A stretch of DNA of 64,000 bases from Maribacter stanieri (GTDB lineage Bacteria > Bacteroidota > Bacteroidia > Flavobacteriales > Flavobacteriaceae). Under the pieces are notes generated by a model. The model made no database searches. It saw nothing but the letters and a program-made list of their open reading frames with translations, and had not been told where the DNA came from. Below, piece by piece: positions 1-9,915 of this stretch. The first letter of the stretch is position 1. Each line of letters opens with the position of its first letter. The stretch is taken from NCBI RefSeq assembly GCF_900112245.1, contig NZ_FOYX01000001.1:1723856-1787855 (forward strand), read 5' to 3'. The translations under genes were made by a program, and so were the position numbers.

Positions 1-169
1 GATTATCTATTCGATGATTTTTTCAATTTAATTGAGAAAAGTGCAAAACATAACGAAATAGTTTAAATAAACATTATTTAATTGGTAATTGTAAGGTGTA
101 AACAAACCTGGTAATTTGCCTGTTTTGTATCTTTACTTTTTAATTTATCAACCTATAAAAATATATTAG

Positions 170-1462
<1,293 letters not shown>

Positions 1463-1484
1463 TTTAAGTATTGATTATATAATT

Positions 1485-1516
1485 AAGCCTTTCTTTTTAG
1501 AAAGGCTTTTTTTTTT
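1485..1516 (+). terminator. Intrinsic terminator of eno
   Basis: A 10-bp perfect stem (AAGCCTTTCT / AGAAAGGCTT) with a TTTT loop is followed by a run of T. It lies 22 bases after the eno stop codon and separates eno from the glycogen-synthase-like gene. Confidence 0.9.
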
Positions 1517-1581
1517 GGCGTACATCAAAACTTTAACTACCTTTTGAGAATAAACCAAATATAATCCTTCTTTATTAGCGT

Positions 1582-3117
1582 ATGAATAATTTTCTTTTTG
1601 TTTCCGCAGAGAATGACGCCATTCCAGATTGTAAAGCTGGTGGAATGGGAGATGTTGTTAGAGATGTGCCTAGGGAGATATCGAAGCGAGAAGATAAAGT
1701 TCACGTGGTTGTGCCTGCGTATTCTAGATTGCATAAAAATGGAATTTTTAAAACTAAACTCGAATTTAGTCTTAGGGGTATGCCTTACACTGCAGAATTG
1801 TACGAAGTAATTCCTAAAAGAGTTGATAAGAATATTACACATTATGTTATTCATCATCCTGAAATAATAGAAGGTGGTATTGCCCATATATATCACGACG
1901 ACCCAACGGAACCTTTTTTTAATGATTTTGTCAAGTTTGTAATTTTCTGTACAGCTACGGCAGAGGCAATTAAAATAGGTGCATTTGGCGATTTGGATAT
2001 AGTGCATATGCACGATTGGCATTCTGCTGCATTATTGTTTATAAAGACATATCATCCAAATTATAAGGATTTGAAAAAGATGCGTTATGTATATACCATC
2101 CATAATTTGGCAATACAGGGTATACGTCCTTTTTATAACAATTATGCTTCCATGAATAACTGGTTTCCAGAGGTGCAGTTAGATCATAAAGCGTTAATGG
2201 ATTCTAGATATCAAGATTGTATAAATCTTATGGCGGTTGGTATACGTCTTGCAGATGCAGTACATACCGTTTCTCCATCTTATAAGGAAGATGTTCTTTT
2301 ACCAAGCAGAAGACCAGAATTTATAGGAGGTGAAAGTTTGGAGGACGATTTGTTGAAAGCAAATAATGAAGGAAGATTATTCGGTATTTTAAATGCAAGT
2401 AATTACGGTAATATAAGAGTAGCAGAAAAAGGGTTATTATATAGAAATACTGTAAAAGCTTTATTTAGGTGGCTTCAAGATACTTCCAAAAAATATAAGG
2501 CAGATTTTCTTGCGCATACCGGTGAGAAGATTATGCAGTATGTTGGTAATAGACCAAAATTTATTGTGTCTAGCGTAGCTCGATTAACCGAGCAAAAATT
2601 TTATTTCTTAAAACGTTCTCCAGAGGCTTTTGAAAAAATGCTGGCAAGATTAAGTGAGATTGATGGAATATTCATTTTGCTAGGAACCGGTGATCCTGAT
2701 TATGAAGAATTTTTTCGCCATATGAGCTATCATCATAAGAATTTCGTTTTTACTAACGGTCAATCAGAAGATTTAATTGATTCTATGTACTTAGAAACAG
2801 ACTTATATTTTATGCCAAGTTTATTTGAACCTTGTGGTATAAGTCAAATGCTGGCAATGAGAAACGGTAATCCATGTTTAGTTCATCATACTGGTGGCTT
2901 AAAGGATACTGTTGCACATATGAAAACAGGCTTTGCATTTAGTGGTGAAACATATGATGAGCAAATTAATAATATGGTAAAGAGTTTTGATGAGGCACTT
3001 ACCATTTGGGAACATGATAAACCCACTTGGAAAAAGATTAAAACCAATGCAAAAAAGGCTCGTTTTACCTGGGAAAAATCTTTAGATGAATATTACAAGT
3101 CACTATATCTGTTGTAA
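1582..3117 (+). CDS. glgA: Glycogen/starch synthase-like glycosyltransferase (GT5)
   Basis: Predicted to transfer glucose from a nucleotide sugar to a growing alpha-1,4-glucan in the cytoplasm. The N terminus carries the GT5 KxGG motif (K18-A-G-G-M-G-D-V), then HMHDWHSA (nucleotide-sugar domain), and near the C terminus the LFEPCGISQMLAMRNG...HHTGGLKDTV block with the catalytic Glu and the second GG motif. Its 511 residues fit the family. No glgB, glgC or glgP lies next to it, so the donor sugar cannot be read from context. It could be a divergent synthase rather than canonical GlgA, as the sequence between the motifs is atypical. Confidence 0.82.
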   Translation: MNNFLFVSAENDAIPDCKAGGMGDVVRDVPREISKREDKVHVVVPAYSRLHKNGIFKTKLEFSLRGMPYTAELYEVIPKRVDKNITHYVIHHPEIIEGGIAHIYHDDPTEPFFNDFVKFVIFCTATAEAIKIGAFGDLDIVHMHDWHSAALLFIKTYHPNYKDLKKMRYVYTIHNLAIQGIRPFYNNYASMNNWFPEVQLDHKALMDSRYQDCINLMAVGIRLADAVHTVSPSYKEDVLLPSRRPEFIGGESLEDDLLKANNEGRLFGILNASNYGNIRVAEKGLLYRNTVKALFRWLQDTSKKYKADFLAHTGEKIMQYVGNRPKFIVSSVARLTEQKFYFLKRSPEAFEKMLARLSEIDGIFILLGTGDPDYEEFFRHMSYHHKNFVFTNGQSEDLIDSMYLETDLYFMPSLFEPCGISQMLAMRNGNPCLVHHTGGLKDTVAHMKTGFAFSGETYDEQINNMVKSFDEALTIWEHDKPTWKKIKTNAKKARFTWEKSLDEYYKSLYLL

Positions 3118-3171
3118 AGAATGTAATTCATAGAACTTATTGTTAATTTTACCCCAAACAGAATTTTGAAA

Positions 3172-3202
3172 TTGTTAAAACAATCCTGTTTTGTTAACTT
3201 TA
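3172..3202 (+). promoter_or_regulatory. Bacteroidota-type promoter of gltA
   Basis: TTG at 3172-3174, then 20 bases, then TAACTTTA at 3195-3202. This matches the Bacteroidota sigma consensus TTG-N17-23-TAnnTTTG except for the last base. The gltA start codon is 30 bases downstream. Confidence 0.6.
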
Positions 3203-3232
3203 CGAGTAGTATTTAAAACGTAAAAATTAAAA

Positions 3233-4519
3233 ATGTCAGATAAAGCTATTTTAGAATATAATGGTGAAAAATACGAGTTTCCAGTAATTAAGGGAACCGA
3301 AGATGAACTTGCAATTGATATCAAATCTTTGCGTTCAGCAACCAAAGGAATTATAACCATTGATCCGGGTTTCAAAAATACAGGATCTTGTGAAAGTGCT
3401 ATTACATTTTTGGATGGTGAGAAAGGGATTTTACGTTACAGAGGTTATTCAATTGAGGAATTGGCTGAAAAAGCAGATTTCTTAGAAGTAGCTTATTTAT
3501 TGATTTTCGGAAATTTACCAAACGATACTGAACTTGCGAAATTTCATAAAGACATTAAAGATGAATCTCATGTAGATGAGGAAATGAAAAAGATTTTGGA
3601 TGGTTTTCCAAAGTCTGCACATCCTATGGGTGTGTTATCTTCTTTAACAAGTGCATTAATTGCATTTAACCCTTCTACAGTAGATGTTAGTTCTGATGAG
3701 GCTATGTACCACGCAATTGTACGTATTCTTGCTAAATTCCCAGTTCTTGTAGCTTGGACTTTGCGTAAGAAGAAAGGTCTTCCGTTAGATTACGGTGATG
3801 ATAGTTTAGGTTATGTAGAGAACATTCATAAGATGATGTTTAAGCGTCCTAATCAAGATTATAAGAAGAACAAGGTTGTTATAGAGGCTTTAGATAAATT
3901 ATTGATCTTACACGCTGATCATGAACAAAATTGTTCTACGAGTACAGTTCGTATAGTAGGTTCTTCTCATGCTGGTTTATTTGCTTCATTATCTGCAGGT
4001 ATTTCTGCACTTTGGGGTCCACTTCATGGTGGTGCAAACCAAGCTGTTTTAGAGATGCTAGAAGCTATTGAAGCTGATGGTGGTGATACTAAGAAGTATA
4101 TGGCAAAAGCAAAAGATAAATCTGATCCATTTAGATTAATGGGCTTTGGTCACAGAGTTTATAAAAACTTTGACCCACGTGCTAAAATAATTAAGAAAGC
4201 TGCTGATGAAGTATTGGCAGATTTAGGTATAGATGATCCAATTCTTGAAATCGCTAAAGGTTTAGAAAAAGAAGCATTGGAAGATCCATACTTCGTTGAT
4301 AGAAAATTATATCCAAATGTAGATTTCTACTCTGGTATCATTTATAGAGCTTTAGGTATACCAACAGAAATGTTTACGGTTATGTTCGCGTTAGGAAGAT
4401 TGCCAGGATGGATCGCACAATGGAGAGAAATGAGATTGAACGGCGAACCTATTGGTAGACCAAGACAAGTTTATATTGGTGAGAAATTAAGATCTTTTGT
4501 CGAACTTGACAAGAGGTAG
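3233..4519 (+). CDS. gltA: Citrate synthase
   Basis: Condenses acetyl-CoA and oxaloacetate to citrate, the entry step of the TCA cycle. At 428 residues it matches the hexameric type of Gram-negative bacteria. The catalytic triad is visible: His265 in GPLHGGANQ, His307 in GFGHRVYKNFDPRA and Asp364 in NVDFYSGI. The N-terminal beta-rich extension (residues 1-60) is present. A promoter lies immediately upstream and a terminator immediately downstream, so the gene stands alone. Confidence 0.97.
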   Translation: MSDKAILEYNGEKYEFPVIKGTEDELAIDIKSLRSATKGIITIDPGFKNTGSCESAITFLDGEKGILRYRGYSIEELAEKADFLEVAYLLIFGNLPNDTELAKFHKDIKDESHVDEEMKKILDGFPKSAHPMGVLSSLTSALIAFNPSTVDVSSDEAMYHAIVRILAKFPVLVAWTLRKKKGLPLDYGDDSLGYVENIHKMMFKRPNQDYKKNKVVIEALDKLLILHADHEQNCSTSTVRIVGSSHAGLFASLSAGISALWGPLHGGANQAVLEMLEAIEADGGDTKKYMAKAKDKSDPFRLMGFGHRVYKNFDPRAKIIKKAADEVLADLGIDDPILEIAKGLEKEALEDPYFVDRKLYPNVDFYSGIIYRALGIPTEMFTVMFALGRLPGWIAQWREMRLNGEPIGRPRQVYIGEKLRSFVELDKR

Positions 4520-4543
4520 ATTGCTACCGTTAATAAAAAAACA

Positions 4544-4578
4544 AAAAGCTCTTTTAATTTTTAAAGGGGCTTTTTTTT
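4544..4578 (+). terminator. Intrinsic terminator of gltA
   Basis: A 14-bp stem with two G-U pairs (4544-4557 with 4561-4574), a 3-base loop and an eight-T run ending at 4578. An ATG at 4579 directly abuts the T-run, which argues against that ATG starting the next gene. Confidence 0.88.
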
Positions 4579-4611
4579 ATGCCATTTTTTAAATCATATA
4601 TACAGAGACAT

Positions 4612-5526
4612 ATGTTGCAATTAAATATTAATGATGAGATTTCACAGTTAAAAGCTGTTGTTTTAGGTATAGCTAGAAGTTCTGGACCAACGCCAACAAT
4701 AGAAGAGGCTTATGATCCAAAATCTCTAGAACATATTAAGGCTGGCACATACCCATTGGAAAGTGATATGATTGCTGAGATGGAGGCTTTTAGAATGGTA
4801 TTTGAGAAATACGATGTAAAGGTATTTAGACCAGAGGTTCTTGAAAATTGTAATCAAATATTTACAAGAGATATAGCCTTTGTAATTGAAGATAAATTAA
4901 TTAAGGCGAATATATTACCTGACCGCGAACAAGAGGTAGAGGCAATTTTACATGTACTTGATAAAATTGACGATGATAATATTCTTCAACCACCAGCAAA
5001 CGTGCACGTGGAAGGTGGTGATGTTATGCCATGGAACGATTATATTTTTGTTGGAACCTATACCGCACCAGATTATTCATCTTATATAACTGCGCGAACA
5101 AATAAAGCTGCAGTAGAATATTTAACGAAACAGTTTCCTCATAAAACAGTGAAGTCTTTTGAATTAAGAAAGTCTAATACCGTTGCTCAAGATAATGCTT
5201 TGCACTTAGACTGTTGTTTTCAGCCTTTGGGTAAAGGAAAAGCTATTTTACATAAGAACGGGTTCTTGGTAGAAGAAGAATACCAATGGTTGGTAGATTT
5301 TTTTGGAAAGGAAAATATTTTTGAAATTGATGCTCAAGAAATGTATCATATGTTCAGTAATGTATTTTCTATATCACCAGAAGTAGTGGTTTCTGAACGT
5401 AATTTTACACGTCTCAATAATTGGTTACGTGATCAAGGTTTTACCGTAGAGGAGATTCCGTATGCTGAAATTTCAAAACAAGAAGGACTACTGCGTTGTA
5501 GTACATTACCACTAATAAGAGCATAA
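4612..5526 (+). CDS. DDAH/arginine-deiminase-family hydrolase
   Basis: A 304-residue member of the guanidino-modifying (pentein fold) superfamily, annotated in flavobacteria as dimethylarginine dimethylaminohydrolase family. Such enzymes hydrolyse arginine-type guanidines through a Cys-His-Asp/Glu centre. Visible motifs are NCNQIFTRDIAFV, VEGGDV, DNALHLDCCF (His198) and the C-terminal catalytic cysteine in CSTLPL (Cys296). An in-frame ATG at 4579 would add 11 residues but sits on the T-run of the gltA terminator, so MLQLNINDE at 4612 is preferred. It is followed after 44 bases by CtlX, suggesting a joint role in arginine/citrulline metabolism. The exact substrate is not established. Confidence 0.8.
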   Translation: MLQLNINDEISQLKAVVLGIARSSGPTPTIEEAYDPKSLEHIKAGTYPLESDMIAEMEAFRMVFEKYDVKVFRPEVLENCNQIFTRDIAFVIEDKLIKANILPDREQEVEAILHVLDKIDDDNILQPPANVHVEGGDVMPWNDYIFVGTYTAPDYSSYITARTNKAAVEYLTKQFPHKTVKSFELRKSNTVAQDNALHLDCCFQPLGKGKAILHKNGFLVEEEYQWLVDFFGKENIFEIDAQEMYHMFSNVFSISPEVVVSERNFTRLNNWLRDQGFTVEEIPYAEISKQEGLLRCSTLPLIRA

Positions 5527-5570
5527 GTTTATATAAAAATAGATAAGAGAAATTTAATTAGTACCCCTAT

Positions 5571-6500
5571 ATGCAAATAACAAATACAATCCTCATGATT
5601 CGTCCGGTGTCGTTTAGAATGAACGAACAGACCGCTGTCAATAACTACTTTATGGAAGATATTGATTTGAAGAATCAAGAAATTAATGCACAAGCTCAAG
5701 AAGAGTTCGATGCTTTTGTATCCTTATTAAAGAGCAAAGGAGTTAATGTCATTGTGGTTGAAGACACAAAAGAACCTGATACTCCCGATAGTATTTTCCC
5801 TAATAATTGGATTTCATTTCATTCAAATGGAACAGTAGGTGTTTACCCTATGTTCGCTGAAAATAGAAGAAATGAACGCAGAGAAGATATCTTAGAAACT
5901 CTTGAGGAGAACGGTTTTAAAATTAAAGATGTTATAGATTATACTTCTGCAGAAGATGAAGGGTTGTTTCTTGAAGGCACTGGAAGTATTTTAATAGACC
6001 GGGTAAATAAAAAAGCGTATTGTGCGCTTTCTGAACGTGCAAATGAAGATTTGTTTATTGAATTTTGTGAAGATTTTGATTTCTTCCCGGTAATTTTTAC
6101 GGCAAACCAATCTGTAGATGGTAAAAGACTTCCTATCTATCATACGAATGTAATGATGGCGTTGGCTGAAGACTTTGTGGTAATTTGTACGGATTCCATA
6201 GATGACAAAAAAGAAAGAAAAAACGTTTTGGACCATCTTAAAAAAGATGGAAAAGAGGTGATTATTATTACTGAAGGTCAAATGCATCACTTTGCTGGAA
6301 ATATGCTACAAGTTTTAGGCGCAGATGATAAAAGATATATGGTTATGAGTTCAGCGGCTTACCATAGCTTACGACCAGAACAAGTAGCACAAATTGAAAA
6401 TCATTGCGCTATTCTACATAGTTCGTTACATACTATTGAAACCTGTGGTGGCGGTAGCGCTCGTTGCATGATGGCAGAAGTATTTCTTTCGAAGAACTAA
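5571..6500 (+). CDS. ctlX: Citrulline-utilisation hydrolase CtlX-like
   Basis: A 309-residue pentein-fold hydrolase. CtlX of Francisella is known as a citrulline ureidase that yields ornithine; the assignment here is by family signature. Seen in the sequence are TILMIRPVSFRMNEQTAVNNYF at the N terminus, the diagnostic PDSIFPNNW motif, LPIYHTNVMMAL (His191) and the catalytic cysteine in CGGGSARCMMAEVF near the C terminus (Cys299). It follows the DDAH-like gene in the same direction and probably in one transcript. Together they could take a guanidino compound to citrulline and then ornithine, which is inference from adjacency. Confidence 0.85.
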   Translation: MQITNTILMIRPVSFRMNEQTAVNNYFMEDIDLKNQEINAQAQEEFDAFVSLLKSKGVNVIVVEDTKEPDTPDSIFPNNWISFHSNGTVGVYPMFAENRRNERREDILETLEENGFKIKDVIDYTSAEDEGLFLEGTGSILIDRVNKKAYCALSERANEDLFIEFCEDFDFFPVIFTANQSVDGKRLPIYHTNVMMALAEDFVVICTDSIDDKKERKNVLDHLKKDGKEVIIITEGQMHHFAGNMLQVLGADDKRYMVMSSAAYHSLRPEQVAQIENHCAILHSSLHTIETCGGGSARCMMAEVFLSKN

Positions 6501-6594
6501 TGCATAAGTAACTTACTACGTTTATAAATTTTAATGGGTTAAAAAAGTCTTAAGCTTTTATTATCTTCATAGGTGTCAGATATTGATAAATGCT

Positions 6595-7206
6595 ATGAAG
6601 ATAAGACCCGTTTATTTTTTTTTACTATTAGCTGTTGTTGGAGTAGTACTAGTGTTTGCAAATACTCCAACAATATCAAACTATAAAACTTATGATAATC
6701 AGGGAATAGCGCAACAAAATCCTGATGAATCTTATGAGAAAATGATGGACGTTCTTACCCATCAACGTTGTATGAATTGTCACCCTAACGATAATATACC
6801 AAAACAAGGCGATGATAGGCATCCTCATTATTTTGGTATGGCTAGAGGTGATGATGATAATGGATTTGAAGCAACGAGTTGTAATACATGTCATCAATCT
6901 ATCAATAATACAAATTCTGGTGTTCCAGGTGCACCGCATTGGTCATTGGCTCCGGCTTCAATGGGTTGGGAAGGGCTTTCGCGAGCTCAAATAGCTGAAC
7001 GTTTACTCGATAAAAATACCAATGGCAATAGAAGTCATGATGAACTTGTAAAACACATGACTGAAGATGATTTGGTGCTTTGGGCGTGGGAGCCCGGTAT
7101 TGATGCAGATGGTAATCAGCGAACGATACCGCCAGTATCTAAAAAAGAATTTAAAGAGGCTGTTGAAAACTGGTTCGCCAATGGAGCAATAATCCCTAAT
7201 AAATAA
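6595..7206 (+). CDS. Dihaem c-type cytochrome
   Basis: A 203-residue exported electron carrier. An N-terminal hydrophobic segment (about residues 6-22) acts as signal or anchor. Two haem-binding CxxCH motifs follow: CMNCH (59-63) and CNTCH (96-100). A TTG at 6583 is in frame, but the ATG at 6595 directly precedes the positively charged signal n-region and is the better start. The gene ends 9 bases before the 2Fe-2S subunit of a molybdenum hydroxylase, so it most likely accepts electrons from that enzyme in the periplasm. Confidence 0.88.
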   Translation: MKIRPVYFFLLLAVVGVVLVFANTPTISNYKTYDNQGIAQQNPDESYEKMMDVLTHQRCMNCHPNDNIPKQGDDRHPHYFGMARGDDDNGFEATSCNTCHQSINNTNSGVPGAPHWSLAPASMGWEGLSRAQIAERLLDKNTNGNRSHDELVKHMTEDDLVLWAWEPGIDADGNQRTIPPVSKKEFKEAVENWFANGAIIPNK

Positions 7207-7215
7207 TAAGATTTT

Positions 7216-7707
7216 ATGGAAATTTCATTGACAATAAACGGTATGCTAAAAACCGTTGATGTAGGAGACGAGAACACACCACTACTTTGGATTGTTAGAG
7301 ATTTATTGAACCTAAAAGGAACCAAGTTTGGTTGTGGTAAAGCAGCTTGTGGTGCATGTACTTTACTTGTAGATGATGAGGCTGTTCGTTCTTGTTCTTA
7401 CCCTGTCAAGTTTGTGGAAGGAAAAAAGGTGACTACAATTGAAGGTTTGGGAGATAGAGAGAATCCACATCCTGTGCAACAAGCATGGATTGAAGAAATT
7501 GTACCTCAATGTGGATACTGTCAACCTGGTTTTATGATGGCAACGGCTGCGCTCTTAAATAAAGTACCTAACCCAACTGATGAGGATATAGACAATAATA
7601 TAATTAACGTTTGCCGTTGTGGAACGTATTATAGAATGCGAAAAGCAATACATAGAGCTGCAAAATTACAAGCTGAAATAAATACGAACGAGACTAAAGA
7701 AATATAG
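7216..7707 (+). CDS. 2Fe-2S subunit of xanthine-dehydrogenase-family oxidoreductase (IorA/CoxS type)
   Basis: The 163-residue small subunit carrying two 2Fe-2S clusters that pass electrons from the molybdenum site. The N-terminal plant-ferredoxin-like part has C40, C45 and C48 in GCGKAACGACTLL plus a further Cys in RSCSYP. The C-terminal helical part has CGYCQPGF and VCRCGTY. It is translated with the large-subunit gene only 3 bases after its stop. In IorA-type enzymes this subunit works without a separate FAD subunit, and none is encoded here. Confidence 0.92.
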   Translation: MEISLTINGMLKTVDVGDENTPLLWIVRDLLNLKGTKFGCGKAACGACTLLVDDEAVRSCSYPVKFVEGKKVTTIEGLGDRENPHPVQQAWIEEIVPQCGYCQPGFMMATAALLNKVPNPTDEDIDNNIINVCRCGTYYRMRKAIHRAAKLQAEINTNETKEI

Positions 7708-7710
7708 TTG

Positions 7711-9888
7711 ATGGGGGATAAAAGTAGTGGAGCTAAGAAAGTTTCTAGACGTAAATTTTTAGTAAGAGGTGGTTTGGGTACTATTGGTGTTTTAGCCATC
7801 GGGACATATATTTTTCGCAATGCTATTCGTAGAGAAATTTTAGGTACGGTTAACTCTTTAGAAATGCCATATACAGATAACACCGATCAGCCGATGGTTT
7901 GGTTTGAGGTAACTTCTGAAAATAATATAGTATTACATTCTCCTAAAATGGAGATGGGTCAAGGAACTTTTACTGGTATTGCCCAAATGGCTGCAGATGA
8001 ACTTTCTGTATCTATGCAACAAATTCAAGTTGTACATGCAGCTTCTTCAACGGGCAATGTAGATAGTTTTGCAACGGGTGGTAGTACTTCTATATCTGGT
8101 CTATGGCAGCCACTTAGAGAACTTTCTGCAATGTTACGAATGATGCTTTTAAAAGAAGCCTCGCAGAAATTGAATATTGATGTAACCCAACTTCAAATTG
8201 ATGATGGAGTTATATCCGGTACTGGAAAATCTTTGACTTATGCACAAGTTGCTGAAGGTGTAAAGAATTGGGAAGTGCCTGATACTCCTAAATTAAAAAG
8301 CTTGAAAGAGTATAAATATGTTGGTAAACCCATTGCTAGGGTAGATTTAGATGCCAAGGTTTTTGGAGATCCTATATTTGGGATGGATGCTCAAATGCCA
8401 GATATGCTTTATGGCGCAATTGTAAGACCTACCAAAATAGGATCAATTTTTGTTAGTGCAGATATTGCTACTGCAGAAAATATGCCTGGTGTGATAAAAA
8501 TTGTGGTTGAAGAGGATTTTGTTGGTGTTGTCGCAAAATCTATGCTTGAAGCAGAAAATGCAAAGAATGCTATTAATGTCACTTGGGATAGCTATAAAGA
8601 TTTGAATACCGAAGCAATTACAAAAATTATTACAGTTGGTAATGGTAAATCTACCATCATTCAAAAGAATGGAGATTCATTAAATGAAGAAGGTGATTTA
8701 GTAAGACTAGAATTTAGAACTCCAATTGGAGCACATGCCCAAATTGAACCAAATGGAGTAGTAGCATCAGTTGATGGTGATAGCGCAATTGTAAAAATTT
8801 CTACTCAAGTTGTAGGTATCACTAGAAAAGAAGTTGCTAAAAGATTAGGTCTGGATACTGATAAGGTTAATATAATACCTACTTATTTAGGTGGAGGATT
8901 CGGTAGAAGATTGCATACACCACATGCTGTACAGGCTGCTGTAATGTCTAAAGCTGTGGGTAAACCGGTAAAATATTTTTTCAGTAGAAAGGAAGAGTTT
9001 CAGCATGATATGTTTAGACCGCCTACCCATCACGTTATAAAAGGAGAATTAAATACAGACGGACTTTTACATGGCTTGGAACATGAATTTGTTAGTGGAG
9101 ATGTTGGTAACAACTCTGCACTAATACCTAATTTTTTACCTCCTATTATTGGAGCCGATGTTGGGGCAATACGTGGAGGGTTCATTCAATATTCAGGTAT
9201 TCCAAATTTCAGAGCAGTGTATTGGCATGTAGATTTACCATTTGCTACCAGTTGGTGGCGTAGTCTTGGTTTATTGGCAAACACATTCGCCATGGAAAGT
9301 TTTATGGATGAAATGGCGCTGAAGGCTAATAAGAATGCTGTAGAATTTAGACTTCAGCAAATTGCGGATGATGCTATTGGTGTGCGTCTAAAAAATGTAA
9401 TTAAAGCTGCCGCTGAAAAAGCAAACTACTCTGAAGAAATAACAAATGGTCGTGCTATGGGTTTTGCGGCTTCTATAGATGCTAATACTCCATGCGCTCA
9501 AGTTGCTGAAGTTTCAATTATAGACAACGAAATAATTGTTCATAAGGTAACAGTTTCTCTAGATCCGGGTTTAGCGGTGAATCCAGACCAAATACGTGCA
9601 CAGTGCGAGGGTTGTGTAATTATGGGAATGAGTGCTGTGTTATACGAACAAATGTTTGTGGAAGATGGGGAGTTAACACCAACAATATACGGTCCTTATC
9701 AAATGGCATTAATGAAAAATGCTCCAAAGGAAATAGATGTTGTTTTGCTACAAGGAAAAGATACTCCCGGTGCAGTGGGCGAACCACCACTAGGACCTAT
9801 TGGTGCTGCAATTGCAAATGCCGTTAGACGCTTAACGGGAGAGAGATTGACCGAGCTACCATTGAAGCTATCAAAACTTACGTTATAA
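7711..9888 (+). CDS. Molybdopterin-binding subunit of IorB-type aldehyde/isoquinoline oxidoreductase
   Basis: The 725-residue catalytic subunit of a molybdenum hydroxylase. The N terminus has a twin-arginine signal (SRRKFLVRGGLG, then a hydrophobic stretch to about residue 34), so the complex should be exported folded. Family motifs are KMEMGQGTFTGIAQMAADEL, the GGGFGRR loop and the C-terminal GEPPLGPIGAAIANA with the catalytic Glu. With the preceding 2Fe-2S subunit and dihaem cytochrome it forms a complete periplasmic dehydrogenase. The substrate is probably an aldehyde or N-heterocycle and cannot be fixed from sequence. The ATG at 7711 is preferred over the TTG just before it. Confidence 0.88.
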   Translation: MGDKSSGAKKVSRRKFLVRGGLGTIGVLAIGTYIFRNAIRREILGTVNSLEMPYTDNTDQPMVWFEVTSENNIVLHSPKMEMGQGTFTGIAQMAADELSVSMQQIQVVHAASSTGNVDSFATGGSTSISGLWQPLRELSAMLRMMLLKEASQKLNIDVTQLQIDDGVISGTGKSLTYAQVAEGVKNWEVPDTPKLKSLKEYKYVGKPIARVDLDAKVFGDPIFGMDAQMPDMLYGAIVRPTKIGSIFVSADIATAENMPGVIKIVVEEDFVGVVAKSMLEAENAKNAINVTWDSYKDLNTEAITKIITVGNGKSTIIQKNGDSLNEEGDLVRLEFRTPIGAHAQIEPNGVVASVDGDSAIVKISTQVVGITRKEVAKRLGLDTDKVNIIPTYLGGGFGRRLHTPHAVQAAVMSKAVGKPVKYFFSRKEEFQHDMFRPPTHHVIKGELNTDGLLHGLEHEFVSGDVGNNSALIPNFLPPIIGADVGAIRGGFIQYSGIPNFRAVYWHVDLPFATSWWRSLGLLANTFAMESFMDEMALKANKNAVEFRLQQIADDAIGVRLKNVIKAAAEKANYSEEITNGRAMGFAASIDANTPCAQVAEVSIIDNEIIVHKVTVSLDPGLAVNPDQIRAQCEGCVIMGMSAVLYEQMFVEDGELTPTIYGPYQMALMKNAPKEIDVVLLQGKDTPGAVGEPPLGPIGAAIANAVRRLTGERLTELPLKLSKLTL

Positions 9889-9915
9889 TTATAGGTTTTA
9901 GAACTTTATATTCAG

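Noticed and set aside
128..135. TATCTTTA as the eno promoter
   Set aside because: One mismatch to the -7 consensus and no TTG at suitable spacing; too weak to list as a feature.
1537..2022. 161-codon frame opposite the glycogen-synthase-like gene
   Set aside because: It lies entirely antisense to a confident gene, has a residue composition typical of reverse-frame reading (many Cys, His, Asn, Ile) and no recognisable domain.
4579..4611. Upstream ATG extending the DDAH-like protein by 11 residues
   Set aside because: The ATG directly follows the eight-T run of the gltA terminator, and the extension MPFFKSYIQRH is not family-like.
5991..6290. 99-codon frame opposite ctlX
   Set aside because: Antisense low-complexity translation rich in Phe, Ile and Tyr with no family features.
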